64,000 nucleotides of DNA from Psychrobacillus sp044762655 (GTDB lineage Bacteria; Bacillota; Bacilli; Bacillales_A; Planococcaceae): contig NZ_JBIWER010000007.1 in the NCBI RefSeq assembly GCF_044762655.1, positions 124,001 to 188,000 on the forward strand. The letters run 5' to 3'. The notes beneath the pieces were generated by a model. The model had not been told where the DNA came from. It did no database searches and saw only the letters and a list, made by a program, of their open reading frames with translations. Both the position numbers and the translations under genes were made by a program. Positions 53,040 to 62,317 of this stretch are shown one piece after another. Every line of letters begins with the position of its first letter. Position 1 is the first letter of the stretch.

Positions 53040-53831
53040 TTACACAAAAACTAGCTCTGTTGGTTTATTGGCATCCGTATCATGTAGATGCACATACTCT
53101 CCTGCAATAACACCACAGGATTGAAGTGTTTGTGCAACACTCATACGAGCTAGATCCTTCATATTATTATCTTTACTCAAATGGGATAAATAAATATTTG
53201 TATTTTTTACATCAATTACTTCACTCATCGCAACTGCAGCGTCCTCATTAGAGACATGTCCTACATCACTTAATATTCTTCGTTTAACGGACCAAGGATA
53301 ACGTCCCATCTGTAGCATACTAACATCGTGATTGCTTTCAAAAACAAAGGAATCTGCTCCTTTAATAAGTCCTTTCATCCGGTCACTCACATATCCCGTA
53401 TCTGTGATTAGAACGAGCTTCCGATCGTTTTCGTGAAAAATGTAAAACATCGGATCCGCTGCATCGTGGGATACTGCAAAGGATTGGATATCAATGGAGC
53501 CAAAACTTTTTACTGTTTCCATATCAAATTGAAATCGCTGATCTAATGGAACGTTTCCGATAAGATGATCCATTGCTGTCCAGGTTTTTTCATTTGCAAA
53601 AATAGGAACCCCATACTTTCTAGCTAATACACCTAACCCTTTAATATGGTCGCTATGCTCATGCGTGATGAAAATTCCTGATAGCTTTTTAATATCTCGG
53701 TCAATCTCTTGAAATAATTGATCCATCTTTTTACCACTTAAGCCGACATCTACTAAAAATGAATGTTCATCATTTTCCACATAAATAGCATTACCACTAC
53801 TACCACTTGCTAATACACTGAACTTCATCAT
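53040..53831 (-). CDS. walJ: WalJ, metallo-beta-lactamase-fold hydrolase
   Basis: 263 residues of the MBL fold with HEHSDH as zinc motif near residue 57 and the ITDTGYVSD strand later. WalJ (YycJ) is a DNA exonuclease-like enzyme in the wal operon, linked to cell-division and DNA-repair coordination. AAGGAG precedes the tandem ATGATG start. It lies nine bases after walI. Confidence 0.94.
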   Translation of the reverse strand: MMKFSVLASGSSGNAIYVENDEHSFLVDVGLSGKKMDQLFQEIDRDIKKLSGIFITHEHSDHIKGLGVLARKYGVPIFANEKTWTAMDHLIGNVPLDQRFQFDMETVKSFGSIDIQSFAVSHDAADPMFYIFHENDRKLVLITDTGYVSDRMKGLIKGADSFVFESNHDVSMLQMGRYPWSVKRRILSDVGHVSNEDAAVAMSEVIDVKNTNIYLSHLSKDNNMKDLARMSVAQTLQSCGVIAGEYVHLHDTDANKPTELVFV

Positions 53832-53840
53832 TAAAACTCC

Positions 53841-54644
53841 TTATTCTACTGCTGTTTGTTCCTTCTCTTTTTGAATATCAACAACTCTACCCTCTACTGC
53901 ATTTACAAAGTATTCTTCGATTGTTCCATCTAAAAGTTCTACAAGTATATGCCATGTTGGTGCAAAAACCTGCGTCTCTGTTAGTTGAGCTAATGTAGAA
54001 TATCCCAGTTTAATTTCTTTAATCATAGAATCTGGTTTTAATAGCGAATTATCATACAGTTTATTGATCACCTGCATATGAGACAACAGCTTTTGCGACA
54101 TATTAAAATTCTCTAAATCGTCAAGTATTGTCTGTTCATACCCAATAAGTTCGTTTTCTTCATTCCAGCGAACTAGTAGTTTCGCATTCGAATTATAATA
54201 AACGAGTCGTTTGTTTACTTGTTGAAATAATATAGCAGTTTTATTTTCTTCATCTATTTTCCACAGACCATAAGCAGCACCATTTATCACTTGCTCATGT
54301 ACTATTTTTTCTAACGTATTTTCATCTGTTACCTTTATAGGTTCATCGAACGTGCTGATAATTTTATCTTTAGCTGGTATTTCTATTGTCTGGTTAGATA
54401 ATTCTTCTATTTCCTCTTGGCTAAAATTATGGACGGTACCCGATACATATGAAGCTTCTTTAATCTCATCGTTTGTAGCTAAAACTTTGATATTGTCTAG
54501 AATAAGTTTTTCTTCAATAGGTGTATCATTAGGTTTGTCTATTTGTTGAGATGCATTATACCGATTCAAGTATAGGGACAATAAAAATACATTTAAAATA
54601 GAAAAAACTATTATGAATATAGTCTTTGTTTTACTCCAATCCAA
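53841..54644 (-). CDS. walI: WalI (YycI), WalK-modulating membrane protein
   Basis: 267 residues from TTG at 54644, giving the conserved start MDWSKTKTIFI; AGGAGG lies seven bases upstream, while the GTG at 54653 abuts it. One N-terminal span (about 8-28), then an extracellular domain. WalI with WalH lowers the activity of the WalK sensor. It overlaps walH by 14 bases. Confidence 0.93.
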   Translation of the reverse strand: MDWSKTKTIFIIVFSILNVFLLSLYLNRYNASQQIDKPNDTPIEEKLILDNIKVLATNDEIKEASYVSGTVHNFSQEEIEELSNQTIEIPAKDKIISTFDEPIKVTDENTLEKIVHEQVINGAAYGLWKIDEENKTAILFQQVNKRLVYYNSNAKLLVRWNEENELIGYEQTILDDLENFNMSQKLLSHMQVINKLYDNSLLKPDSMIKEIKLGYSTLAQLTETQVFAPTWHILVELLDGTIEEYFVNAVEGRVVDIQKEKEQTAVE

Positions 54645-55953
54645 ATTTCGCACCTCCTAATAATTCTGGAGATATGCGAATCCAACTCCCACTCTCCTGG
54701 TAATACCAAGAAGGCTCAAGATTAAATAAGGATTGATCGTCATCTCGAGATAAATAAAATCCAATCATCACATCATCAATGGAATTCATATTAATATCTG
54801 TAGCGGTAGAAAGAAAATCATAAATGGACTGCCCAGAAGCTAATTGTACTTGGCGTGTTTTCAGAGGAAAAGGAACATCAAGCGTATAAAAAGGACGATA
54901 GTATCGATACACTCGGTCAATTCCCCAGTATTGCGAGATTTCTGTTAATGTATCCTTACTAAACACCGGTAGACCAGCAAAATACAATTGATAATTAATT
55001 TGGCGATTTGCGGTGTTCATCCGTGAATAACGATAATCATCTGTCCAGCCACTATGCTCATTGATAAAATTCAAGCTGTTTTGAATGAGCTCTAGGGGAT
55101 TCCCTGGATTTTCATTTTCCGAAGCAGGATGCACATAGTTTAAACTTTTATAAGGAAAATTCACATTCATTAATGCATTATCATCCGTATATTGTTGTTC
55201 ACTCATACTAACAGAATTGCTTCTCACTAAGCTAGGATTATTGAAAAGGGCATCCTTGAACTTATTTGGATTAATTTCTTTAATAGAGTAAGAATAACTA
55301 ATGATATTTTCCGGTGATGATGAAACGTATAATGATAATTTGTTGTTTCTAACAATTTCATTATACACTTGCATTGCCTCAGCTTGCTCTATAGTACGCT
55401 CGACAAACCCTAATTTATCCGTTTTTTCTGCAGTTGCCTTATAGACTTTCTGCTGTGATGTACTGATAAAATACAAAGTCATATTATCTGAGCTGTCCTC
55501 ATTCCAATCTATTACTAATCGATTAAAATAAGCCTTAGGAAAATTATGATCAGCAAAGGTTAAAATATTGCCCAATATTTCTATAGGGACATCTGCTGTA
55601 AAAAAGAAACTTGCACGGTTAGGGGTTTTGACAAACTCATTTATTTGCTCCATATTAACTTTATTGCTAGCTAACTCAACCGTTTGAATTTCCCACGTTT
55701 TCATTTTATTAAGTACAAAATCAATTGGTTGACTCGCAAATGATCCTTTTAGGACATTTTCTTGGCTTATGATCATACGATACGGTTTAATAATGTCTTC
55801 TAATTTCTTTTTTTCGGCAATGGATATATCTACAATAGCTGCCTCATTTGTTTGAATGACAGGAGAGAATGTCCAAATAGAAAAAGTTAAAGTAAAGCTG
55901 AGGATTATAAGTAAGAATAAAACAACGGATTTTACTTGCTCAATGTATTTCAA
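54631..55953 (-). CDS. walH: WalH (YycH), WalK-modulating membrane protein
   Basis: 440 residues from TTG at 55953, preferred for AAGGTGA six bases upstream; GTG at 55959 is the alternative. One N-terminal span (about 9-28), then a large extracellular domain ending in SWYYQESGSWIRISPE. It binds WalK in the membrane. It overlaps walK by four bases or more and walI by 14, so walK-walH-walI are translationally coupled. Confidence 0.93.
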   Translation of the reverse strand: MKYIEQVKSVVLFLLIILSFTLTFSIWTFSPVIQTNEAAIVDISIAEKKKLEDIIKPYRMIISQENVLKGSFASQPIDFVLNKMKTWEIQTVELASNKVNMEQINEFVKTPNRASFFFTADVPIEILGNILTFADHNFPKAYFNRLVIDWNEDSSDNMTLYFISTSQQKVYKATAEKTDKLGFVERTIEQAEAMQVYNEIVRNNKLSLYVSSSPENIISYSYSIKEINPNKFKDALFNNPSLVRSNSVSMSEQQYTDDNALMNVNFPYKSLNYVHPASENENPGNPLELIQNSLNFINEHSGWTDDYRYSRMNTANRQINYQLYFAGLPVFSKDTLTEISQYWGIDRVYRYYRPFYTLDVPFPLKTRQVQLASGQSIYDFLSTATDINMNSIDDVMIGFYLSRDDDQSLFNLEPSWYYQESGSWIRISPELLGGAKFGLE

Positions 55954-57770
55954 TCCCACTCACCTTCCTCATCCGTTAAAATATCCAGTGTAAAGAAAAT
56001 GGTCGTCCCGTGTCCTTCTTCACTTTCTGCCCATATTCTACCTCCATGAGCTTCAATCATTTCCCGGGCAATTGCTAAGCCGAGACCCGTTCCTCCCATA
56101 GATCTTGCTCTTGCTCGATCTACCCTATAAAAACGATCAAAGACTCGATCAACATTTTCAGAAGGAATTCCCATGCCATCATCAGAAATCATTACTTTTA
56201 ATATGGAGTCAGTAACTACTACGCCAAATCGTATATTCCCACCGTCTGGGGAATACTTAATTGCATTTGAAATAATATTATCGATTACCTGTGTTAATTT
56301 ATCCGTATCGATATCTACATAATATGACTTATTAGAAAGCAAGCGTACAAACGAAACGTGATCTGATTTGGAAAGCTCAAATCTATCGATAATGCGGTTA
56401 AAGAATTGATTGAAATTGACAATTTCTCGATTCAAATCATAATCTCTACTATCCATTTTAGATAATTGGAGTAGGTCATTTACTAGTCGAATCATTCTAT
56501 GTGTTTCTGTTTGAGTTACCTGTAAAAAAGATGGAGCAATTTCTTCATCCTTCCAGGCACCGTCAGCCAATGCCTCCAAATAACTACTCATGGTAGTAAG
56601 CGGTGTTCGTAATTCATGAGAAACGTTCGCTACAAACTCTCTTCTTTCCATATCCACTTTTTCTTGTTCTGTATTGTCATGTAATACTGCGATTAAACCG
56701 TTAACAAAACCAGTTTCTTTTTGTATCACTGAAAAATTTGCACGTAAAATAAATGGTCGTTCAATGGAGCTTAAATCTAAATTAATCGGTTCTTTTAAAT
56801 GGATTAAGTCCTCAAACGAATGTTCAGGATCTATTCCAAGAACAGATATAATTGGACGATTTAACACCATTTCTCTAGGTATACGCAATAATCTAAGTGC
56901 TGGATCATTTATCAGGATAACTCTACCTTTACGATCTGTAGCTATTACGCCATCTGTCATATTGGTTAAAACAGAGGCTAGTTTTCTACGCTCTGCTTCC
57001 GTTGTCGATTGAGCTTCCTGCAATCTATTCGTCAGATGATTAAAGGTAACCGCTAGCTGCCCTATTTCATCATTGCCATATACTCGAACTTTTCTAGAAA
57101 AATTACCTTTAGCCATAGCTTGTGCTTGTTTTCTCATATCTGCGATAGGACGGGTAATTGTCTGTGCGATTAGAATCCCTAGTATGACAGTAATAACTAA
57201 CGCAACTGCTGTACCTCCTGCAAGAATTTGATTAATTTCATTCATCTGAACAAAGATATTTTCAATATTAGATTCTATATATAATGTTCCAATTACTTCT
57301 CCCTTATAAATAATAGGAGTAGCTAATATCCATATTCTGTGTGTTTCTTCATCCAGCGATATACTATCAAAATCATCTTCTGCAGTAATCGATTTTCGAA
57401 CCAAATCATTCATCGAACGTTGGCCTACAATCGACTGATTATTATTATCAGAAGTTGCCAAAATTCGATACCGTGCATCGATTACACGCACTTCTTTAAT
57501 ATCATACGAATTAAGGCTAGACAAAATAGAACGTAAACTTTGTTCTTTTGTTTGGTCTTCTTCGCCTCGTATTTTTATTAATTCTTCTCGCGCGCTATAT
57601 TCCAATATGCTAACACGTTCACGAATCGACGTTTGAAAATTATCCTTTAACGTTTCCTCTAACCCACGGACAAAATACAATCCAATAATTTGCATAGCAA
57701 TAATGATAAGTAATACGTAAATCAGCACAATCTTTACATGTATCGATTTAAAGTATCCAACCTTTTGCAT
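55950..57770 (-). CDS. walK: WalK sensor histidine kinase
   Basis: 606 residues: span 1 (12-34), an extracellular PAS-like domain (36-180), span 2 (183-203), HAMP (204-256), cytoplasmic PAS (262-370), the phospho-acceptor H385 in VSHELRTPLT and the ATPase domain (NIISNAIKYS, DDGMGIP, GTGLGLAIA). Essential regulator of peptidoglycan hydrolase genes in most Firmicutes. AGGAG precedes the ATG. It starts five bases after walR. Confidence 0.97.
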   Translation of the reverse strand: MQKVGYFKSIHVKIVLIYVLLIIIAMQIIGLYFVRGLEETLKDNFQTSIRERVSILEYSAREELIKIRGEEDQTKEQSLRSILSSLNSYDIKEVRVIDARYRILATSDNNNQSIVGQRSMNDLVRKSITAEDDFDSISLDEETHRIWILATPIIYKGEVIGTLYIESNIENIFVQMNEINQILAGGTAVALVITVILGILIAQTITRPIADMRKQAQAMAKGNFSRKVRVYGNDEIGQLAVTFNHLTNRLQEAQSTTEAERRKLASVLTNMTDGVIATDRKGRVILINDPALRLLRIPREMVLNRPIISVLGIDPEHSFEDLIHLKEPINLDLSSIERPFILRANFSVIQKETGFVNGLIAVLHDNTEQEKVDMERREFVANVSHELRTPLTTMSSYLEALADGAWKDEEIAPSFLQVTQTETHRMIRLVNDLLQLSKMDSRDYDLNREIVNFNQFFNRIIDRFELSKSDHVSFVRLLSNKSYYVDIDTDKLTQVIDNIISNAIKYSPDGGNIRFGVVVTDSILKVMISDDGMGIPSENVDRVFDRFYRVDRARARSMGGTGLGLAIAREMIEAHGGRIWAESEEGHGTTIFFTLDILTDEEGEWD

Positions 57771-57775
57771 TCTTT

Positions 57776-58480
57776 TTACTCCTGTTCAGGACTTCGTAAA
57801 TAGTAGCCTACGCCTCTTCTAGTTACTATCCAAGTTGGATGACTTGGATTGTCTTCAATTTTTTCTCGTAAACGACGAATTGTCACATCCACTGTACGCA
57901 CGTCTCCAAAGTAATCATAACCCCATACGGTTTGTAGTAAATGTTCACGAGTCATGACTTGTCCTATATGTTTTGCCAAGTAATGCAACAGCTCGAATTC
58001 TCGATGCGTAAGCTCAATTGTTTCGTCTCTCTTTAATACTAGATACGCATCTGGCTGTATAGTTAATGGACCAATAACAATATCATTTGTCAATACTTCT
58101 GCATCTTCTTGAATTGTTTGGTGTCTACGCATATTTGCTTTAACTCGCGCGATTAATTCTCTCGTACTGAATGGTTTAGTTACATAATCATCTGCTCCAA
58201 GCTCAAGACCTAGTACTTTGTCTATCTCAGAATCTTTTGCTGTTAGCATGATTATAGGAAAGTCATATTTTTTTCGAATTTCTCTACAAACTTCCATTCC
58301 ATCTTTGTTAGGCAACATAATATCTAATAACATTAAATCCGGTTGATCCTCCTCTACCTTTTTTAATGCTTCATCTCCATTATATGCACAAACTACTTGG
58401 TACCCTTCTTTTTTAAGGTTAAATTGAAGTATATCTGCAATCGGCTTTTCATCATCTACAACTAATATTTTTTTACTCAT
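57776..58480 (-). CDS. walR: WalR response regulator
   Basis: 234 residues of the OmpR/PhoB class: receiver with DD at 9-10, phospho-acceptor D53 and K in KPFSTREL, then a winged-helix domain ending in RRGVGYYL. It controls cell-wall turnover genes through TGTWAH direct repeats. GGGGGAG precedes the ATG. First gene of the wal operon. Confidence 0.98.
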   Translation of the reverse strand: MSKKILVVDDEKPIADILQFNLKKEGYQVVCAYNGDEALKKVEEDQPDLMLLDIMLPNKDGMEVCREIRKKYDFPIIMLTAKDSEIDKVLGLELGADDYVTKPFSTRELIARVKANMRRHQTIQEDAEVLTNDIVIGPLTIQPDAYLVLKRDETIELTHREFELLHYLAKHIGQVMTREHLLQTVWGYDYFGDVRTVDVTIRRLREKIEDNPSHPTWIVTRRGVGYYLRSPEQE

Positions 58481-58826
58481 ATTTACTCCCCCTGTTTCTA
58501 GTATTCTATATTTAACTCAATTGAATTATTTTTAACAATAATATTATCTACTTTAACATTGTTTCAGGCTTCCTGCATCTCTAAAGTAGTAGCGATGCTA
58601 TAATTCGACTCCTTATGTCGAAATATTTCCTAGGAAATTTTATAAAAAATAAATACTATTCGTGTGACCTAAAATAGAATAAAAATCCGGGTAAAAAGAT
58701 GCAAAATACTTTAAAAATAAAACCTATATATTCCGTTTATTTGCGCTTCGGTCGCACGCTTTCCAACTGGTATTCTTGCTAATCCCTTGAAACCAGTGTT
58801 CACGAGATTATTATTTACTAAAGAAT
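58481..58826. other. intergenic region upstream of walR
   Basis: The wal operon promoter should lie here. The stretch is AT-rich, with no open frame. A short GC-richer run (58741-58790, TTGCGCTTCGGTCGCACGC) may be a worn repeat remnant. No tRNA gene is present. Confidence 0.5.
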
Positions 58827-58866
58827 AAAAAAGAGACAGTCCAAATTTTGCGACTGCCTCTTTGTA
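58827..58866 (-). terminator. terminator of the M23 peptidase gene
   Basis: AAGAGGCAGTC and GACTGTCTCTT form an imperfect stem, followed leftward by six Ts. Confidence 0.8.
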
Positions 58867-58868
58867 TA

Positions 58869-60347
58869 TTATTTGTTTAATACAGTTAATGGATTAATCG
58901 TAACTCCATTTTTTTCGACTTCAAAATGTAAATGAGTTCCTGTAGAACGACCAGTACTTCCCATAACACCAATTTTAGTACCTGTGGGGACTACTTGCCC
59001 TACCTTAGCAGAAATAGAAGATAGATGTGCATACGTTGTTTTGTATCCATTTTGGTGGTCAATGATGACACGTTGTCCGTACGTTCCATCCCAACCGGCT
59101 GCAACTACCTTTCCATTATCTGCTGCTTTTATCGTAAAGCCGCTTGGTCGTGCAATATCAATACCTTCATGCTGACGTCCCCATCGGTATCCCATCTTAC
59201 TAGAAATATATCCTCCTTCAGCTGGCCAAGCAAATACACCAGAGCCGCGTGAAGGAATTACTTTCGTACCTTTTAAAACAATATGGTCTTTAGGTTCTAC
59301 AAGAATCTTCTCTTCAATAGCAGCTATACCAACTTGTACTCCATTCTCTTTACGAATTAAGTAAGTTGCCATTTTTTTACCATCGGAACCTTCTTGTAAT
59401 ACCTTCGTATCGCCTTTATACATATCCTCTGTTTCTTTTACTTTTTTCGTATGTACCATGGCTTCCACAGCTTTTTTCTCATACTGTACTTCTATATTAA
59501 TAAGTGGTTTTAGGACTGTTATATTTAACTCTTGACCTATTTGTAATACGGTAGAATCAGTTACACCAGGATTCAGTGCCATTAGTTCTGCAGATGTTAG
59601 ATTATGATCGTTAGCAATAGTCCCCAAAACATCACCTGCTGCTACTGTATATAACTCTTTTTCTAATGTGCCTTCTAAAAGCAGCTTCACAGCATCATCT
59701 GGCGAAACAATCTTACTAGGTGCTGTTTGAACAGTAACTCCTGATACCTTTTCTTTTAATATTAAATTAGCAATACGAGTTTCGTTTTCTTTTAGTTCGG
59801 GTAAAGATTTACTAGTATTATTTCTAGCTTCCAGTATGTTCAATTCATCTTGTGAAACAAAATTTAATTTTAGTTTTCTTAGAGCTTCATGGTAAGCATC
59901 TATGTCTTTGACGTAGACTGCCATCTCGTCATTGACCGATAATGCAAATGCTTTTGCCTCTACTTCGATTAAGCCTTCCAGCTTTTGAAGAGTAGTTTCA
60001 TCATTTGTATTTGTAGTAAAAACTTGTTCTGATACTACCGACAAGTTAGAACCAGCTGTTAACGTCACATTTTTATACTGGGAGCTAGATTCTTCTACTT
60101 TTTTGTCGAGCATAGGCTGTATTTTGGTTTGATCCGAAATGGTGCCAACATATTGACCATCCGTATATATATGATATATTTCTTTTAAAGTATTACTTTC
60201 ACTTTCATTTGCAAAAGCCATATTAAACGAAATACTCGAGATAAGTAAACCTGATATAGCTGCTTTTTTCACTATATTTGACTTTCCGTTTGAAAGAACA
60301 CCCAGTTTCGACACCTTCTGTTCCTCATTCTTACTTTTCAAAAACAT
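58869..60347 (-). CDS. M23 peptidoglycan endopeptidase with LysM and G5 domains
   Basis: 492 residues: a basic N-terminal segment and signal-like helix (about 26-46, ending AFANES), an unrecognised middle, a LysM repeat (about 235-278, TVAAGDVLGTIANDHN), a G5-type domain (about 280-360) and a C-terminal M23 domain with zinc ligands in HEGIDIARP and HLHFE. It should cleave peptide cross-bridges of the cell wall. Its place between purA and walR, plus a WalR-like box upstream, makes it a likely WalR target. AAGGGGC precedes the ATG. Confidence 0.9.
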   Translation of the reverse strand: MFLKSKNEEQKVSKLGVLSNGKSNIVKKAAISGLLISSISFNMAFANESESNTLKEIYHIYTDGQYVGTISDQTKIQPMLDKKVEESSSQYKNVTLTAGSNLSVVSEQVFTTNTNDETTLQKLEGLIEVEAKAFALSVNDEMAVYVKDIDAYHEALRKLKLNFVSQDELNILEARNNTSKSLPELKENETRIANLILKEKVSGVTVQTAPSKIVSPDDAVKLLLEGTLEKELYTVAAGDVLGTIANDHNLTSAELMALNPGVTDSTVLQIGQELNITVLKPLINIEVQYEKKAVEAMVHTKKVKETEDMYKGDTKVLQEGSDGKKMATYLIRKENGVQVGIAAIEEKILVEPKDHIVLKGTKVIPSRGSGVFAWPAEGGYISSKMGYRWGRQHEGIDIARPSGFTIKAADNGKVVAAGWDGTYGQRVIIDHQNGYKTTYAHLSSISAKVGQVVPTGTKIGVMGSTGRSTGTHLHFEVEKNGVTINPLTVLNK

Positions 60348-60445
60348 GATAAAGCCCCTTCCAGACAGTATGTAAACTCTGCTATCATTTTACGCTTCTC
60401 TAATTTAACATATTTGAAATGAAGATGTGTATCTTTGGAGTAGGT

Positions 60446-60462
60446 TGTAAAGAAACTGTAGT
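60446..60462 (+). promoter_or_regulatory. candidate WalR-binding box
   Basis: TGTAAA, five bases, TGTAGT: one mismatch to the WalR direct repeat TGTWAH-N5-TGTWAH. It lies about 100 bases upstream of the M23 gene, but on the strand opposite to transcription. Weak evidence. Confidence 0.35.
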
Positions 60463-60655
60463 ATTAGTACCATATATTTCATCATTTTTACATTTTTTAT
60501 CATTTATTAGTTCCTTATAACTAGACAGATGCCCTGCTACTATAGTTTTCTCCAAAATTTTCATTTATTATACATAAATCAATAGAATTCTTTGTTATAT
60601 TTGTAATAATAGAAGATTAACATAATAAAACCTTTTCATATTTCTCTATGAATAG

Positions 60656-60696
60656 ACAAAAAAAACCATCAAAAGCTTGCGCTCTTGATGGTTTTT
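60656..60696 (-). terminator. terminator of purA
   Basis: AAACCATCAA and TTGATGGTTT enclose AGCTTGCGCTC-like loop sequence, with T/A runs on both sides. Confidence 0.85.
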
Positions 60697-60702
60697 TGCT
60701 TT

Positions 60703-61989
60703 TTATTTCCAAACACTTGTAATAATATTCGTTTGGGTACGATCTGGTCCTACTGAGAAAATGGAGATTTGTACACCTGTAAGCTGAGAAATGCGCTCTA
60801 AGTAATGTCGCGCTGTTTCAGGTAGCTCATCAAGTGATTTACATTTAGTAATGTCTTCACTCCAGCCTGGCATTTCTTCATACACGGGCTCACATTCACT
60901 TAATATACGTAGGTTTGCTGGGTACTCTGTAATTAACTCACCTTTGTATTTATAAGCAGTACATAATTTAACTGTATCTAAACCAGTTAAGACATCAATT
61001 GAGTTAACCGTTAAATCGGTTAAACCACTAACACGACGAGCATGTCTAATTACTACTGTATCAAACCAACCAATACGACGTGGTCTACCTGTAGTTGTTC
61101 CGTATTCTTTCCCAACTTCACGGATTTGGTTTCCTATTTCATCAAATAGCTCAGTTGGGAAAGGACCATCACCTACACGTGATGTATATGCTTTACAAAC
61201 TCCTACTACATGATTAATCTTTGTTGGACCTACTCCTGCTCCAATTGTTACTCCACCAGCAACTGGATTCGAAGAGGTTACAAATGGATAAGTACCTTGG
61301 TCGATATCCAGCATAACTCCTTGAGCACCTTCAAATAAGACACGACGACCGTCATCTAATGCATCGTTTAATACTTTAGATGTATCTGTAACATACTTGG
61401 CAATCTCTTGTCCATAGGCATAGAATTCTTCTAAAATTTCTTCTGAAGTAAATCCTTCTGTTTCGTAAAACTTCTCAAACATTCTATTCTTTTCTTTTAA
61501 GTTAAGTTCTAATTTCTCTTTAAACACTTCGTAATCCAGAAGATCAGCGATACGGATTCCTACACGTGCGGCCTTGTCCATATAAGCTGGTCCAATTCCT
61601 TTACCTGTCGTTCCGATTTTATTTGCTCCTCTACGAGCTTCTTCTACTTCGTCCTGTTTTAGATGATAAGGTAGAATAACATGCGCACGATTAGAAATAC
61701 GTAAGTTTTCAGTTGTAACGCCACGATCATGCAATCCTTTTAGCTCTTTTACAAGTGCTCTTGGATCCACTACCATTCCGTTTCCTATAACAGAGATTTT
61801 ATCTTTATAGAATATCCCTGAAGGAATCAAATGAAGCTTGTAAGTTTCTCCCCCAAAAATAATGGTATGACCTGCATTATTACCGCCTTGGTAACGTGCA
61901 ATTACTTCTGAGTTTTCGGATAGAAAGTCTGTGATTTTCCCTTTACCTTCGTCTCCCCATTGTGTTCCAACTACTACTACTGATGGCAT
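60703..61989 (-). CDS. purA: adenylosuccinate synthetase
   Basis: 428 residues, the usual length. It joins IMP and aspartate with GTP, the first committed step to AMP. GTP-binding GDEGKGK (12-18), GNNAGHT, TGKGIGPAYMDK and GRPRRIGW are all present. GGAGGTGC precedes the ATG. Conserved position between dnaB and the wal operon. Confidence 0.98.
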   Translation of the reverse strand: MPSVVVVGTQWGDEGKGKITDFLSENSEVIARYQGGNNAGHTIIFGGETYKLHLIPSGIFYKDKISVIGNGMVVDPRALVKELKGLHDRGVTTENLRISNRAHVILPYHLKQDEVEEARRGANKIGTTGKGIGPAYMDKAARVGIRIADLLDYEVFKEKLELNLKEKNRMFEKFYETEGFTSEEILEEFYAYGQEIAKYVTDTSKVLNDALDDGRRVLFEGAQGVMLDIDQGTYPFVTSSNPVAGGVTIGAGVGPTKINHVVGVCKAYTSRVGDGPFPTELFDEIGNQIREVGKEYGTTTGRPRRIGWFDTVVIRHARRVSGLTDLTVNSIDVLTGLDTVKLCTAYKYKGELITEYPANLRILSECEPVYEEMPGWSEDITKCKSLDELPETARHYLERISQLTGVQISIFSVGPDRTQTNIITSVWK

Positions 61990-62082
61990 TTTCCAGCACC
62001 TCCGTCAGACATTTTATATGTCCTGATTCAAACAGTGTTATTGTACCAATCTAAAAGCACTTAGTCAACTGATTTAAAGCAA

Positions 62083-62129
62083 AAACACGAACAAATAAAT
62101 GATTGAATTCATTTATCGTTCGTGTTTGT
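62083..62129 (-). terminator. terminator of the dnaB transcript
   Basis: AAACACGAAC with its partner GTTCGTGTTT and an inner AAATAAATGA/TCATTTAT stem. It lies past the repeat, on the purA side, so it might equally end a rightward transcript. Confidence 0.55.
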
Positions 62130-62199
62130 TTATATTAAGCTATTTAATTATCCATTGTTTACAAGCATACCTCTAAAACTCGGAGTTGCTTGCACTTTT

Positions 62200-62314
62200 C
62201 TATCTGTCTAGTTTCAGCGCATAGTCGCTTCAGGCTCTCAAGTGAAGGCAAAGAACGCCTTTACGTGAAATCCTTCCAGCGCTTGTCAGGGCTACATAGG
62301 CGCTTGCACTTTTC
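62200..62314. repeat. dispersed repeat copy downstream of dnaB
   Basis: The reverse complement reads AAGCGCCTATG, AGCCCTGACAAGCGCTGGAA, TTTCACGTAAAGGCGTTCT, GAAGCGACT and CTAGACA, closely matching 15999-16135. It abuts the dnaB stop codon. Non-coding. Confidence 0.75.
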
Positions 62315-62317
62315 TTA

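Noticed and set aside
58481..60702. tRNA genes between purA and walR, as in B. subtilis
   Set aside because: I looked for cloverleaf marks (GGTTCGA-type T-loops with CCA ends) in the two gaps and found none.
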